NCBI GenBank assembly: GCA_936450465.1 | Contig: OW388300.1 | Location: 51,198,551-51,262,550, forward strand | DNA from: Gibbula magus | Lineage: Eukaryota; Mollusca; Gastropoda; Trochida; Trochidae | DNA: 64,000 bases | Reading direction: 5' to 3' | Shown here: positions 44,250 through 57,644 of the stretch, in pieces | Layout of the letters: each line of letters opens with the position of its first letter | Numbering within the stretch: position 1 is the stretch's first letter | Made by a program: the position numbers and the translations under genes | Notes under the pieces: model-generated | Seen by the model: the letters and a program-made list of their open reading frames with translations, nothing else | Told to the model about the DNA's origin: nothing | The model's database searches: none

Positions 44250-45783
44250 ACTTACTTCGCTTGCACCTCATGAACCACCATTCTTTGAAGTTGACACCAT
44301 CGATCAGTAAAGGACATACTTTAAAAGCTTATTAGGCAGCCGATTTTGATGGAGAAACTGAGACCATGAACCTTTGTTAAAGCACTTGATGAACGTCAGT
44401 GTGGGTGCAAATGACAGTTAATTTCATGCAAAACAAAAATATATGATTGAACCTTAAGTTAATGGACATTGACACTTCTTCATCTGATCCTTGGAAAAAC
44501 GTATGTTAAGGGCAGAAGTAGTCTGTCAACGTAATTTAGAGTTCAACTGACTATAGTGATATAAACTAATGAGGGACTGCGATGTTGAGTATTGCCACAG
44601 ACGTAGGTATTTAATGATTGATAACTTAAGTATTCTTTGCACAGTTTGAAACATCATTCCATTGTTTGTTGAAAGAATTACTCACAGTAAACATAAAGAA
44701 ATCACAATTTGTGACTTGAAAGCCAGATTGAAGCCCTTCATATTATATTGCGATTATTGTCATATTTTACATTTTTCAAATTTGCTTGTATTTAAAAAGC
44801 AGAGACCGAAATTTTCCAATACGTTTAAGACAATATGACACAGCCAAAATAAAGGCATATACATATCGACTGAGCAACTTTCTTAACTAAATCACTTGTA
44901 TGCATGTTCAACAGATGCACGATGTAGTAATTTCTCTGTTTGAACCCCTTAAATTCTCAAGAAGGACATTTGTCAAGGATTCTTGATCTTCAAGAAACGT
45001 TTCATTGTGAATTATATTCCAGGATTTAAATTTGCATGAAAGCACTCAATCTTTCCGCGTTGACACATACAATAATGCGAGTGCCAGAGAGGGTTGAAGA
45101 GAAGAGAATATTCAGCAGTCGGAAGTTCCCTCGTTTCTTTTGTCATTATACTCATAAATTAGTTATGTCATTTCGGATTCTTTTGTAAAATACTCATCTT
45201 TCTCTATATAAACATTTCTCTGAACATCATGTATGTTACCTTTCAATATTATATGTCAACATTATGCATATGAGAGGATTTCATTAAGTTGGATAATTTG
45301 TACCCAATCCTTTCTCTAGAATAAATATGTTTAAATCAATGTCGGTCACTTAGCACGTGCTATTTTAGTATTGAATAGAGTTTGAACCGCCTTTATATCT
45401 TAAAGTACACTTTTTCTCTCGACTGAAATTCCCATCGGCCACAGACTAATGAAAGTTGTTATTCTTAGAACCTGATGGTTCCGAGTATCACAAACGCAGT
45501 TGATCAAGTATATTTCATTTGGCAAAGACAGAACCGTTTAAGCATTGATATCTGAAGAAATGTTTAATCAAGACAACGGTTTATGTGATTTGTTTTGCTG
45601 TTTGATCAGATTCAATTGAAGGGATGTGTCTGAATTAATGACACGTGACGCATATAACATTTTCTATTTTATCAGTTATAGTGATATGCTTTACAACGTA
45701 TGATATGAAGTAATGACTCTATTGAGTCTAAATGAATATTCACATTCTCCGAAAATAAGAAACCTTGCATACACACATATTAT
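44250..45783 (-). repeat. Reverse B then A fragments, copy 2
   Basis: 44290-44640 mirrors block B (GATCAGTAAAGGACAT, GTGGGTGCAAATGACAG) and 44930-45150 mirrors block-A tail (CTCAAGAAGGACATTTGTCAAGGATTC, TTCAGCAGTCGGAAGTTCC). 45159-45783 is the source of the filler at 41509-42133. Order matches the inverted unit at 33.1-34.6 kb. No gene. Confidence 0.65.
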
Positions 45784-48700
45784 GAAGTTGGCAGTTCGCA
45801 GAATTACATGGCTGGTTGCGAGCCCGTATGTCTCTCACATATTTTAACAAATCATGATTTGAAATCATTCAAACTTGCAGCATGCACTCACTATTATATG
45901 TAAACTAGATGGTGAGGTTGTGCTCCTTCATTAGCACCACTTAAGCAGTTCACACTTGTTTCACAGATTCTATTAATTGTGTTCGTGGCGGTTACCAACT
46001 TCCACATCGTGAATACAAGAAACATACTACTTTTTCCACAACCATTATTGAGAAATGTTATCTTTTTATGACACACCATAAAACATTTTTTCACTTTTTG
46101 ATAAGTCCTTGCTGACATATACTTCCGGTTGTCTGTTGAATAAGCTACTTGATGGATTTCATTTGCCTCCATTCTCACTTAACCACGGATTACATGTTGG
46201 CGGAAGTAAATGGTGATCTGTACTCATGTAGTGATACAGGTGATACTTTGGTGACAAGGTTGGGTACATTTAAACCACAAACAAACTTCTTCGTGGCTCC
46301 AGAATAAAACCAATTTTGATTGGTTTGTTTTTATAAGACTAAGAACCTTCTTTGTGTAATAAATTTGATTTTGATAATGTTCAATAAGTATAGTTTATAA
46401 CCTTTAATGAATATTATGTAACTTTTCACATTGAATATACAGTAGAACACGGATATAGCGAACACGGATATAGCCAACAAACGGATATAGTGAACAAATG
46501 TATAAGTCCCGCCAAAAGCCCTATATAATATTTCAAACGTGAAAAACGAACATCAGATATAGCGAACTGAATTCTTTGGTTCATTAGCGTTCGTTATATC
46601 CGTGTTCTACTTCATGAGTGTGTTTGTGTCGTTTAATTGAAGTGGACATGTATCATGTGAAATACATAACTTTACCTACTGTTTAGACGCGACCACCTAA
46701 CATAAACACTCTTCACTTGTCTTTGATTTCAGTATCGTATTTCTTTTTTGATTATTTTAGTATTTCCCTTCAACGTAGTACAAGAAAAGAGAAATTACTG
46801 AATCCCTTCAATTGAACAGGATATCCGTTCTTGCCAATCGTTCATAGCAAGCGACAGTAGGCAATCCCACTTCGATGAAATAAACATCCTGTGAAAGATA
46901 TTTGAAACTTTGCAGTAACTGTACAGATCAAGGTAATGCGCTTTTTTTTTTATAGTAAGTCGTGTTGACCTCTATTTTATCAATTGGAAACCAGCACTAA
47001 TAGAATCATAATGGTCATGCCATGATGTAGGCAAAGCCATGTACGTGTTTGATTGCAACCAACATGAACGTTTAGGAAAATAACTTTGCCAACTAGAATT
47101 ATCGATAGCCACTGTTAATTAGTAAAACAGTTTTATACACTTGCACTACTCTCCTGTTTATTGAAGTATTACTTGTGTGAGTGGTAAGTTTTTAAAAGAT
47201 CTTTCAGAAGATTATAAAATATAGCTTTTTAAAAAAAAAAGATGTTAACTTTGCAACGCCACTTTTTGTCGGATCGTTTTTTCCATAATTATCTAATTGT
47301 CCAAAACTAGTTATTAGGCACTAGCGCGGACTCGAATACAGCAGGATGATTGGTAGCATACAACAGAAAATACATGTATGTTTTCAATCACATTCCATTG
47401 GTAACATTGACCAGTCTAGACTGCTTCTCCCACTGAGATACATGCTACCATTGGGGTACAGATTGAATCACAGTATAATGTAGCAATGGAACGAAAGTTG
47501 TTGACTTATGAAAAACAGATACTGATACAATGCTTGTTTATTGTACTGTTCTATCATTTTTTCCAAACACTCAATACTTCCATAAGTAGTAATATCATTT
47601 GACATTTGAATTTGAGACACCGTTAGTGGTAATTGGCACAATCGCTTCTTCTTAACATTTGTCATACATGTATTTCAATGGTAATTTTGGGATTGCGCAC
47701 TTGTTGGTTTCAATAATGCTTCATTGAAAACAGGACAACATGTATGACTTTGGAAGGGGTGCATATTGCGCATTCCTCAACATTCGTTAATGGCTTCTGA
47801 TTTATGTATTCCTAGTTCGCTAATGTTGGACTGACAAATACATAAGTAATGGGTATCCTTGACATGATATTAACAAAATAGGAACCTTTCCCGGCCAAAC
47901 GCAAATATATGGGCGTACAGAACCACTTTTCGATTGAACTTTGCCTGATAAAACAGGGTACATCAATGAGTCATCTCACAAAGTTTTCAACATCGTATAC
48001 TTTCTGTTGTGATAACGTTTAACAAATCATTTAAATTACTCTCTAAATAAATCAAATGCAATCAGTTACATTGTATTTTAGCATTTGTAAATCCTTAAGA
48101 AAATTGTCTGTGAATAAGGAATAATAATGAATTAATTATTTTGCCTGAGCTGATTTCAATTTTGCATTTGGTTCTCATTCCAACTAAATGTACGCTTGCT
48201 TGTGCTTATTAGGGTACTCCTATGTACTGTTGAATATTGTTTTATTCTTCATAATCATTATATAAATATACAGCCAAACACAGTCACCATCTTGGAACCG
48301 AACATAATCAGAGTTATCCCCCATTATGCATACCGCTAAAGAAAGAGGAGTTATCTACCTTACACCATATACAGATAATAATTATAGTTCACAGTACTCA
48401 CTTTAACCAGTTTATTATTGTGTATTCTGTAAATATTGTAAAGTATTTTATTTAAATGGGTCATTACGAAACCATGTGTCAAAGATGTGAGAAACGAGGG
48501 ATTAGTCATCCTATGAGTTATTGTTTCATCCAAGGTTGCAATTCTTTTAAAATATATAACTGCCCACCGACAGAAAATGTGAAGTTTCTAATGTAATGTT
48601 CAAAAATGTGCATCCTAACTTCCATTTGTGAAAATAGTGTTTGTGTTTGTGTATGTTATGGGGAAAAATATATATGAAACCCCCTCGAAACTTTTTGACT

Positions 48701-49056
48701 ACAAGAAGTGCATGCACTGTGTTAAAACAAATACCAATACATAACGACTTAACATAGATAACATAATTAACATAGATTAACATTTTCCAGGCATATTTTT
48801 TAAAGCCAAAAGTCAGTAAAACAGTCAGTATTTTTAAAAATCATGTTCGATCTTTTTTTCGGAGGCCGTAATTAAAGTACTAATTCGCAAACCGAAACAG
48901 TATACACAAGGTGCCGGCTGAACTGTCCTAACATGAAGTCTTTATGGCGTCATAAACCGTGTTGTAATTGTATTCCTGTCTTGCACTGCAACTGAGATAT
49001 TGCTAGTTCATGTTTGACGAATTTTCTCTCATTCTGCGATAATATCTACAATTTAA
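45784..49056. other. Non-coding stretch, one small MITE
   Basis: Apart from 46441-46611 I see no TE hallmark, paired repeats or supported ORF. Short ORFs (45894-46178, 47468-47665, 48547-48783) lack motifs and conservation. Confidence 0.5.
46441..46611. mobile_element. Small pogo/Tigger-like MITE
   Basis: 171 bp with inverted ends AGTAGAACACGGATATAGCG and, reversed, AGTAGAACACGGATATAACG; preceded by TAC. Ends starting (C)AGTAGAAC are typical of pogo-type elements, which duplicate TA; the right TA is not preserved. Internal units GATATAG(C/T)GAAC repeat several times. No coding capacity. Confidence 0.7.
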
Positions 49057-49410
49057 AGGGGCAGTAGCACGTTTTTTTGCTCAAATAAGTCGATGAATTG
49101 TATTTGAAAAATAATTTTACCAATAGTAAAACACCCTTATCTCTTCGGAAAATCAAGTTAAAAATGAGTGTACATAGCTCAGTAAGGCCATGGTAATCGT
49201 TTTTGTCATTCGAAATAATAAAATGTGTTCACAATAAAATGGCCAACATGCATTTTTTGCTTTATACACAACACCTTTATTACTACTACAGATAATTGGT
49301 TTGTGTAATAAGATGTTTTATCCTCTAAAGTAAATTTAAATGACACAAACTATAAATATAAACAGGAAATTGGAAAAATTAAATTTTGCCAAAAACGTGC
49401 TACAGCCCCT
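49057..49410. mobile_element. TTAA-type MITE, family 2, copy 2
   Basis: 354 bp, inverted ends AGGGGCAGTAGCACGTTTTT and AGGGGCTGTAGCACGTTTTT, flanked by TTAA at 49053-49056 and 49411-49414. Homologous to 38434-38756. No ORF. Ends differ from the piggyBac at 5594-9376, so that transposase is not an obvious partner. Confidence 0.85.
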
Positions 49411-49609
49411 TTAAACGGGTTCGGAATGTATCACAATAATCCCATTGGGACAGATAATCCGTAATTTCTCGCAACTCGTTGATTATTCCCATAATATTGA
49501 TGGGATGTTGCATTTTATGAGAGGAATGGGCAGTAATTACTTTCGCCTGACATCTTTGTACAAAATAACAGTCGTTATCAATTCTTCAATTCTGATCTTT
49601 TTACTGTTT

Positions 49610-50045
49610 AAAAAGTCATAGCGATCAACATCTTTCTTAACTTAGTTACTTGTGTGTATGATGAACAGTTAAATACTGCAAGCTTTAGTAATATTTAAGT
49701 TTTAACACATTAAGTTGTCAGGAAATATCTTTGTCAAGGATACTTAATCTTCAAGAACCGTTTTCACTATGATTTTTATTATCTATTCTGGGATATCAAT
49801 TTGCATGAAACCACTCAGTCCGTCGGGGTTGAGGTTTCAGTTATACGAGAGAAGGACGCAGATAGGTTTTACGAGAATAGAATATCCAGCAGTCGGAGGT
49901 TCCTACGTTTCTGCACAGAGAGGTATCGTATAGGGACGTGTGAGTTACTTGGTACATGCTATTTTTAAGTAGTGAATGGCGTCTGACCCGTGCTTGAATT
50001 TAAAGTAAACCGACGGATATGTCCAAGAACCATCAATCTTTGGTA
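49610..50045 (-). repeat. Reverse block-A tail, copy 3
   Basis: Mirrors 14540-14950: AATATCCAGCAGTCGGAGGTTCCTACG (49880) and GTAAACCGACGGATATGTCC (50012) are reversed equivalents of 14640-14680 and 14545-14570. Ends about 40 bp before a forward block A, giving a head-to-head junction. Confidence 0.65.
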
Positions 50046-50084
50046 TATGCTTTTCTTGGAATCTACTTTGCAAGATTATAACTC

Positions 50085-51705
50085 AAAGTGATGTCATAAA
50101 GATATTCTGAACACCTATGTATTAAACTCATTTATCACATTAGCGGTTTTTTATGGCAAAAAATGCAGGAAGAAATAGAGATATCGTTTTATATAGGATC
50201 ATTTCTCGTGCTTGCGTTAAACCAGCCTTACAGAAAAAGAGATTCATGATATATCAGCAATTTGTTTGCAAGCTTACATGAAACGTAGTATTTCCCACAT
50301 CAAATTAGATTCTTTCCTTTGATAAATTGTTTATGTAATCTTTACCTGGTGCTCAACATTGCATCAATTTTATGAAGCAGCTTGCAAAGTATACCGTTTA
50401 ATCTCTTGCTGTTTAATCTGACATTTGTAAATAACGGTTATTGTGGCTTATGTGATCAAAGTCCAGCTTAGCAGTGTTTTTCTCTCGTTATACTCAAACA
50501 AACTGTTCACTTTGAAATTAGCACAGATTCCAGAGCATTGATTATTTGAGAGCAAGATCATACTTTTTCTTGGCGTTTCCCCGACTACTTTCTTCGAATG
50601 GAGTCATGGATTTTCAAAATTAACCTTAATGTCACAGTTTTACAAATTGTATTACAAAATGATGTGATTTATTGACTAACGTAACAGAACCTCAATAGCG
50701 GCTTTTTGCTTCGTTCACCTGTGTTTGAAAACCATTTTCACATCGTTCTTATTTTATTACCAACATTCAAATTGACATTCAATTCTTATTTGAAAGCGTA
50801 AATCATACACATGATATATGCATTTTTTCGTTTGTATATATACTCATAAGTGAAACCTATTCGCCCTTAAAGAAAGATTATATAAAAATAAAACATGAAC
50901 TGAATGAACAATGAACTCTTCGTCAATGTATGACATTGGTTAACTACTTTTATTAACACACATTGCTAAATATTCTCTGTGTTGACAATGAATTCGTGGT
51001 TCAAAGGTACCAACCGGACTCTGTACTGAGTTTAGTAACAGCTGCAGTAAAATATTTACGTGTTCTTTGGATCATGATATAATTCGTTTATCAGTTACGT
51101 TAAGATTCGAACTATACAGAGCGTATTTTGCTATTTTAAACATTATGACCCAACACAGAGTTCAGATTAAACAAGAGGAACTGCATTTAAGTCAACGTGT
51201 TGAACTTTAATTGTTTCATCTAGAACGTCTTGAACTTTCCTTCATTTGGGTAACAGGTAATGAAGATATGATTGTAGATTGATGCATTTCCAATTACAAT
51301 AGGTTTTAAGTCATTTGTCTGAACTACAAATCAAATTGATGTCTGGGTCTCTCTCCCCGAGTCAGTGGTTTTATCTATTCCATCTGCATTAAAAGGTCAA
51401 ACTGTGATTATGTCTGGTGTATCTTCTATCTACAGCGGAACAGTGCACAGAGCCTAATGTGGCACAACACTGATAAGATTACAGAGTCAACTGGCATAGC
51501 AGATTTCAAACATATTTCATTATATTTTATACACATTTGATATCTGATATGAATCAGGAATCTACAGGTTGATATTTATATTTATTCATTATACAAGCTA
51601 CAAGAAATACCCAAGTTGTTTGTGGATTCCCACGTTTTCAACTAGATGATACCATTGTAATATTTAAAACACTTCTATATATTACGATATCGCTAACAAA
51701 TAGAA
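50085..51705 (+). repeat. Repeat block A, copy 3 (left half)
   Basis: Close to copy 2 (20905-22490). The terminal-exon remnant at about 50160-50310 keeps the same frame and stop: RNRDIVLYRIISRACVKPAL ... FPTSN with one internal TAG. The conserved core lies at about 51340-51470. Stops near 51705, where a new A copy begins. Confidence 0.7.
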
Positions 51706-52072
51706 TTTAATTCAGAAATATTCGAAATCGGAACACGAATGTTCTACTGTTAAATGTGTGCATTTATTTTGCTATGATGGAAGTTCATTGAAAGTTTTAA
51801 AAAATGTGTAATGGACAAATATATGATGAACTGAAAATTTTAAGTGGCAAGAGGGTTCAGTTGCACTCGATCAGCTGATGGCAAATGTATTGCGGCATCA
51901 TGACTGTCTATCGTTTAATTACTAATTTGTGTTACATAACACTCGATGGATAACTTTCAACTGGTGTCCAATTTCAACAATATGTCCAATTAACCAAAGT
52001 TATCTCATAAAGATATTCAGAACACGTATGTTATAAACTCATTTTGCACACGAATGGTTATCTGATGGTGAC

Positions 52073-52187
52073 CTCTAGACAGTCCGATGAATTACTACGT
52101 TAGTGATATTTCCTGTGTTATTTACATGTATGTATAGCTAATTTTGAACAATATCCCTGATGTAGTAAATCATCAGACTGTCTAGAG
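52073..52187. mobile_element. 115-bp palindromic MITE-like element
   Basis: Inverted ends CTCTAGACAGTCCGATGAAT and CTCTAGACAGTCTGATGATT. Absent at the equivalent point of block-A copy 2, where GATGGCGAAAAATGCAGG is continuous, although sequence after it (52190-52650) has a relative at 60450-61250. No ORF. Confidence 0.6.
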
Positions 52188-52264
52188 TTTATCACAGTAG
52201 CAGTAATTTATCAACCTGTCAGATAACGTAATAAGAAACAGGAACTAGTGAGACAAGGTTACTT

Positions 52265-52812
52265 GTGTGTCCGATAAACACTGAATGCAAACATTGTAAA
52301 CTTAATTCATCTGATGTAATTCATCACACTAACGGAGTTGAGCTGACAAATAAGAGCATAACAAGCAGATTTAATAGGAGTATCAGAGACAGCCATCTCA
52401 ATGCTCTATATAAAGATATTATTAACCAAGTGTGTTTCTGTGTGAATAATGTCATATAATTGGAATGAAAGTTATTATGATGTGAGCCGTTGGTAAATGT
52501 AAACAAGGAAAAGACATTTTCATTTCGGTCTGTGCTTTCCTTTCTATTTCTATACCAGCAAACCAGAGAACAAACACTGCTAAAAATTCTCTTTGTCATG
52601 CATTCTGAATTACATGGTGACGTTACACAGTACAAAAAATCTAAAACTTAGTGTGACGAAACTTCCAGGAAGAAATAGAGATATCGTTTTATATAGGATC
52701 ATTTCTCGTGCTTGCGTTAAACCACCCTTACGGAAAAAGAGATTCATGATATATCAGCAATTTGTTTGCAAGCTTACAAGAAACGTAGTATTTCCCATCT
52801 CAAATTAGATTC
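52265..52812 (+). pseudogene. Unidentified block-A gene, two exon remnants, copy 4
   Basis: The upstream piece (52265-52430) reads TECKHCKLNSSDVIHHTNGVELTNKS and aligns, same frame, to IESRHSKTNLSEAVHQNIGL ELAKRR at 60540-60630. The terminal piece (about 52660-52812) reads GRNRDIVLYRIISRACVKPP ... VVFPISN and ends at the same stop as 61389-61391. A stop and frameshift lie between them (52580-52650). I recognise no family. The parallel to copies 3 and 5 at the protein level is what supports it as a former gene. Confidence 0.5.
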
Positions 52813-54579
52813 TTTCATTTGATAAACTGTTTATGTAGTGCTCAACATCGCATCAATCTTTTACAAATTGTCTTGCAAAGTATACTTTTGCATCTCTTGC
52901 TATTTAATCTGACATTTGTAAATAACGGTTATGTTTGCTTATGCGATCAAAGTCCAGCTTCGCAGCGCTGCTTATACTGAAACTAATTTCTCACTTTGAA
53001 GCAAAGCACAAATTCCAGAACATTGCTTGCTCGTTTCCCGAACTACTTTCTACGAATCGCGTCATGGATTTTCAAACGTTACCTTAAATGCGCTGTAGCA
53101 CGTTGTTCGTCTTGAGAAAAGGCGCTCTAACGCAAATGTAAATAAGTGGTACCAATAGCTAAATTTCACCCCTGGATCAATAAAAAGGGTCATCAAACGA
53201 TTGTTAATGGTTCGGTTAAGTCATGCTAGCGGCTCGTATCTTTCTGTTCTACAAATAATGACCCAAACACTTATTTTAGATTAAACGAGAGGCACTGCAT
53301 TTAAGTCTATGTGTTCTCAATCTTAATTGAACTGTGCCTAGAGGATATCAAGAGATGACTAGAGGATATCAAGAGATGACTGTAGAATAATTATCAGATT
53401 TATGCATTTCTTATTACAATATGATTTCAGTCATTTTCCTGAACTGAACATCCAATTGTATTCGTCTGAGCCTCCCTCCAGATTAATCTGTTCAATCTGG
53501 TTTGAACGGTCAAACTGTGATTATGTCTGGTGCATCGATATTATATCTGCAGCAGAACAGTGCACGGGGCCTAATGTGGCATAACACTAATAGACTTACA
53601 TAGACTCAACTGGAATTGCAGACATTGCAACATGTTTTATTATTGATTTATACACATTTGGCATATGATATGAATCATGAATCTACAGGTTGATATTTGT
53701 GACACTTATCCATTATGCAAACTGCAAGAAATCCCCAAGTTTTTGTGAATTCCCACGTTTTCAACCAGATGATATCATTTTAAAATTGAAAAGTAATTTT
53801 AGACACTTAAACAAATTTCATATAAAACGTTAACGTGTCTAGAAATGTGCAATAAACGTATCAAAGAGTAAGTGATTCGATGCCATGCTGCAACTTCATT
53901 TTGTCACGTACTGGATAAATCGTGTTTGTGATAAAAATAAAAAAAGAAGCACATACTAATAGTTCATGACTCTTGGACATATCGGTCGAGAGAAGAAAGT
54001 TTACTATTAGATATAAACATCAACTCTTTGGAAAACTAATATAACATGTACCAAGTGAATCACACGGCTATATGTAGTAGTTATCTCCTAATACATTTAG
54101 AAGATACGAGGGAACCTTCGACTGCTGAATAGTGTCTTCTTCTAATCCCTCTCTGGCACACGCATTATTGAATGTGTCAACACAGAAGGATGAGTGCTTT
54201 CATGTAAATTTAAATCCTGGGATAGAGGAAATCATATTGAAAATATATATTCTTGAAGATAATCACCTTGACAAAAGTGCTTCTTGAAAACTTACATTGT
54301 TAATGGTTCAAACAGATATATTACTAAATCTTGCGATATGTAAACTGTGGAACATACACACAGTTAACTTAATAAGGAAGTCGCTACTCACTATACATTT
54401 TTAAACCGTGCTTCTGTGTAATTAGCTTTATTGGTATATGCGTCATGTAACCTAATATGTCTTGAACATCTTCGGTCGTTCTCCCAGTACAAGTACATGT
54501 AAGTACAAGTATAAATGAACAATGTTAAAGGTGACACTAATTGTAATGTTATATGAAGGACTTGTGAAGGATCATTAAA

Positions 54580-55395
54580 GGGTTTTTATTTTGTTGATTT
54601 TGATTTAAACATATTTTATTCAATGAAGAAAGGGATTAGGAACAAGTTATCCAACTTAGGTAACCTTCTTCCATGCATTTACAAAATGATAGAATTATAA
54701 CAACATACATACAATAAGAAAGCAACATAATACAGAAATGGTAGAAAGATATTTACAGAGAAATAAAGAGGCATGCATCAGTCAAGAGAAACGTTTACTA
54801 TTGGTTATAAATTGCTGAACAGGTTTAAAAATTGCCATATATGATAGTATTTTGTTGCAACTTAATAGTACATCTAGATTTATATTATCTTCATATACAT
54901 ATAATTTTAAAATGTTAAACATGTTTTTTCTGTGTACATCTTATAAACAGCATTTAAACATGAAGTGAAACATATTTTCACATACATAACCACATTCACA
55001 TGTTGAATCTGACTTAATGCCAATATTAAATAAATCATAATTAAGCTCGCTTACTTGATATCGTAAACGAGTATGATGAATAATCTCTCTGCAGATAACT
55101 GTGGAAAAGTAGGATGGAGCCATTAAAATTCATTTCTTTAAGTATGATTTAAGTTTTTTCTCTTGATTGTAACATTCGTTTTTCAAATGGAACATTATTC
55201 CACAGTACTGTGGTTGAAGGGATAAAAGACTGGCATGAATGTTTCAGTCTATATGATGGAATTACTAAGTTTTCAGAATTTCTAAGTTCATAAGTAGTGG
55301 AGTCATAAACAGTCTTAGGGAGTAAATCTTTCAGATAAGAGGATGCATACCACGTGTATTTTGTTAGAAGATTTCTGACGAAATGAACATCTTGA
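54580..55395 (-). pseudogene. LINE (CR1/L2-like) 3' fragment
   Basis: Minus strand, 5'-truncated. Reads LPKTVYDSTTYELRNSENLV, then SCQSFIPSTTVLWNNVPFEK (55300-55190) and, after a stop and frameshift, LRYQVSELNYDLFNIGIKSD and CECGYVCENMFHFMFKC (55075-54950). 'F-x-P-S/x-T-x-x-x-W-N-x-x-P' followed by the C-x-C-G...H-F-x-x-x-C block is the usual end of LINE ORF2 in CR1/L2-like clades. The rest is 3' UTR. Block-A sequence continues on both sides (compare 24255-24440), so the insertion edges are about 54582 and 55385-55395. Confidence 0.75.
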
Positions 55396-57154
55396 TTTTA
55401 GATGGAAACTTAACATTTACCATTTAATCTATGGTAACTGCCAATTCCTCTCCCATCAACAGTTGGCTTTAAACATATTCTAAATGGTGACTGATTACTA
55501 ATACTCAGTACTCAGTACGTTTTCAGTTGCAAAACGTGCTAAATTGTCACGATTATGTGTCTCGATATTACTGTTTCAATTGGAGAACCCGTGTCTACCA
55601 TTGTACATATCAAATGGAGGTACATATTTCTGATATCTAATGAGATGAGACAATAAATCATATGATAATATCATATATTTATCCCCCATATCTCAGAAAT
55701 GCGATAAAACAAAGTTTCTATATTACCCATCTTTTTAAAATGTCAAAACTGTGAAACTGGTTGAAATGATTACTCATATCATGCCATGAAGAATCAAGCG
55801 TATATTTATTACAATGAAAGCTAAACACGGATTAAAACTGAGACTTTAATAGCTTCGAATTCACGTCTCAACTGAAGCATTGGATGAAAGGTGACCGGTG
55901 ATCTTTAGTTATAGGACAAGGTCAGTCAGCACGCTTTTATCAGTTGGGTCGGAATCAGTTGAAATCGACAGACTGCAAGCGTTGAAGTTTTATCAAACCA
56001 GTGTTTCAGACCTTCGCGATTTTGAATAATACTACCGGTAATGTCATCCAACTTAAATGAGATCCCCTTTTCGTCTCTCATGCTTTATATTAAGCAACAT
56101 TCAAATATACCTTCAAACGGATAGGATCGTATGGTGGTAGAACATCAACAGTCTATCAAACAACTAATTATCCTGGGTAAAACTACCTTGAACTTAGAAT
56201 TGCTAAATTGATAAGACAAATACAAATGTTTGTACATGTTGCAATTCCCATCATTTATGGAGACTAAATGTTGTTGTTTCTTTGTGTACACAGTGTTTCA
56301 CAGTTTCATATATCATTCATGGCGTGTTTCAACGATTTCGGATAACATAGTATGTCGTGTCATAGTAAGAACGATTAGCAGGAACGGATATCCTGTTCCA
56401 TTGAAAGGATTCAGTAATTAATTTTTTCATGTACTGATTGATTAAAGGAGAAAGACTAAAACAATCAAATTACACAGTCTTGAGTTTCATGTGTTTCAAG
56501 TAAATTACACAGAATGCACAGAATAAGAATATAAAGTAGAGGTTTTATGATATCCGTATGGGAAATAAAGAGAAGCAAAACATGTTTTATTAATTAAAGA
56601 ATGCATATATTGTTATTAACCACTAAAATTGGTCTCAGTTATCAGATGCCAGAGTCTGTTTCGGTTCGAATGTATGAGCCTTTTACTGCAGACTCACGTT
56701 TCACAAGACAGAGAAGTAACGAGCATAGATGACTTTATACAACCTCTTACATGTAATCCATGACAAGGTGAGGATGGAGGCAAATATAAGCCATGAAGTA
56801 GCTAAATCAACATAAAGCCGGCCGTTTATGTCAGGATGGACCTTTTCAAAAAGTGAAACAAAATGTTTATGCTGTATTAGGAAAATATTACATTTGTTAA
56901 GAAATGGTGGGAAAAAAGTATGCATGTGATCACTATGTGGACGTTGGTCCCTGCGTTGAACAATATTTAAATTCACATGTTACACTATAGTCCGTTGAAC
57001 TCACAGTTCTGTTGAGATGCCATTTATGCTTTTGAATATCCTTACGTCCATGTTCGTGACTTTACCGTTCAGTTTCCTTTCATTATGTATGGGATAAGCT
57101 TCCAGTTACATTTAGGTTCATGTTCGGTCCAAACTTTTCGATCAAATTAATTAA

Positions 57155-57644
57155 AGGTGCATCCATTGTGTTTCATACAATTTTATTTGGCTTTAATACG
57201 TTCCAACTCACTACATGGGCTGTCTACAATACACATTAAATCACCCAGCTTGCATATTTATCCCAAATCGCCAAATATATCATAATTACTAGTTTCCAAT
57301 TAAAATTGAGTAACTTCATTATGCATGTGCAGAAACCGAAACTGCGCGTCCCATTTACATGCACAGTAGTTATGTGACCTATTAAACATTATCAACTCAA
57401 ATTAGTCTTTTAGTCTGTTATAGATAAGATTCCAAAATTACGTTTGACTCATTGGCGCGCGCCATACGCTCTGCATTGTCCGGTTTTCGATAAAAAATCA
57501 CTACTTTTACCTTCATATCGTCAATATGCTAAGTCTACTATAATCAAAATGGTGGTTTTCGGTAACAGTCAGTACTTCTCGATAAAATAACACCATTTAT
57601 AACGTTTGCAATATGTGACCCCAGACAACACAATGGATGTACCT
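57155..57644. mobile_element. TTAA-type MITE, family 1, with paralogous empty site
   Basis: 490 bp, ends AGGTGCATCCATTGTGT and, reversed, AGGTACATCCATTGTGT, flanked by TTAA (57151-57154 and 57645-57648). The paralogous block-B copy at about 28925-28965 reads ATCAAATTAATTAAGTGATTCAACC with one TTAA and no insert. No ORF. Confidence 0.9.

Larger units (their letters stand above)
51830..55520 (+). repeat. Repeat block A, copy 4
   Basis: Begins with AGGGTTCAGTTGCACTCGATCAG, like 20800. Contains a palindromic MITE-like 52073-52187, a possible upstream exon remnant (52265-52430), the terminal-exon remnant (52660-52812), the degenerate core (53450-53580) and a LINE insertion (54580-55395). Confidence 0.7.

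Noticed and set aside
46441..46611. Bidirectional terminator or promoter palindrome
   Set aside because: Inverted ends and internal GATATAGCGAAC repeats fit a small pogo-like MITE better.
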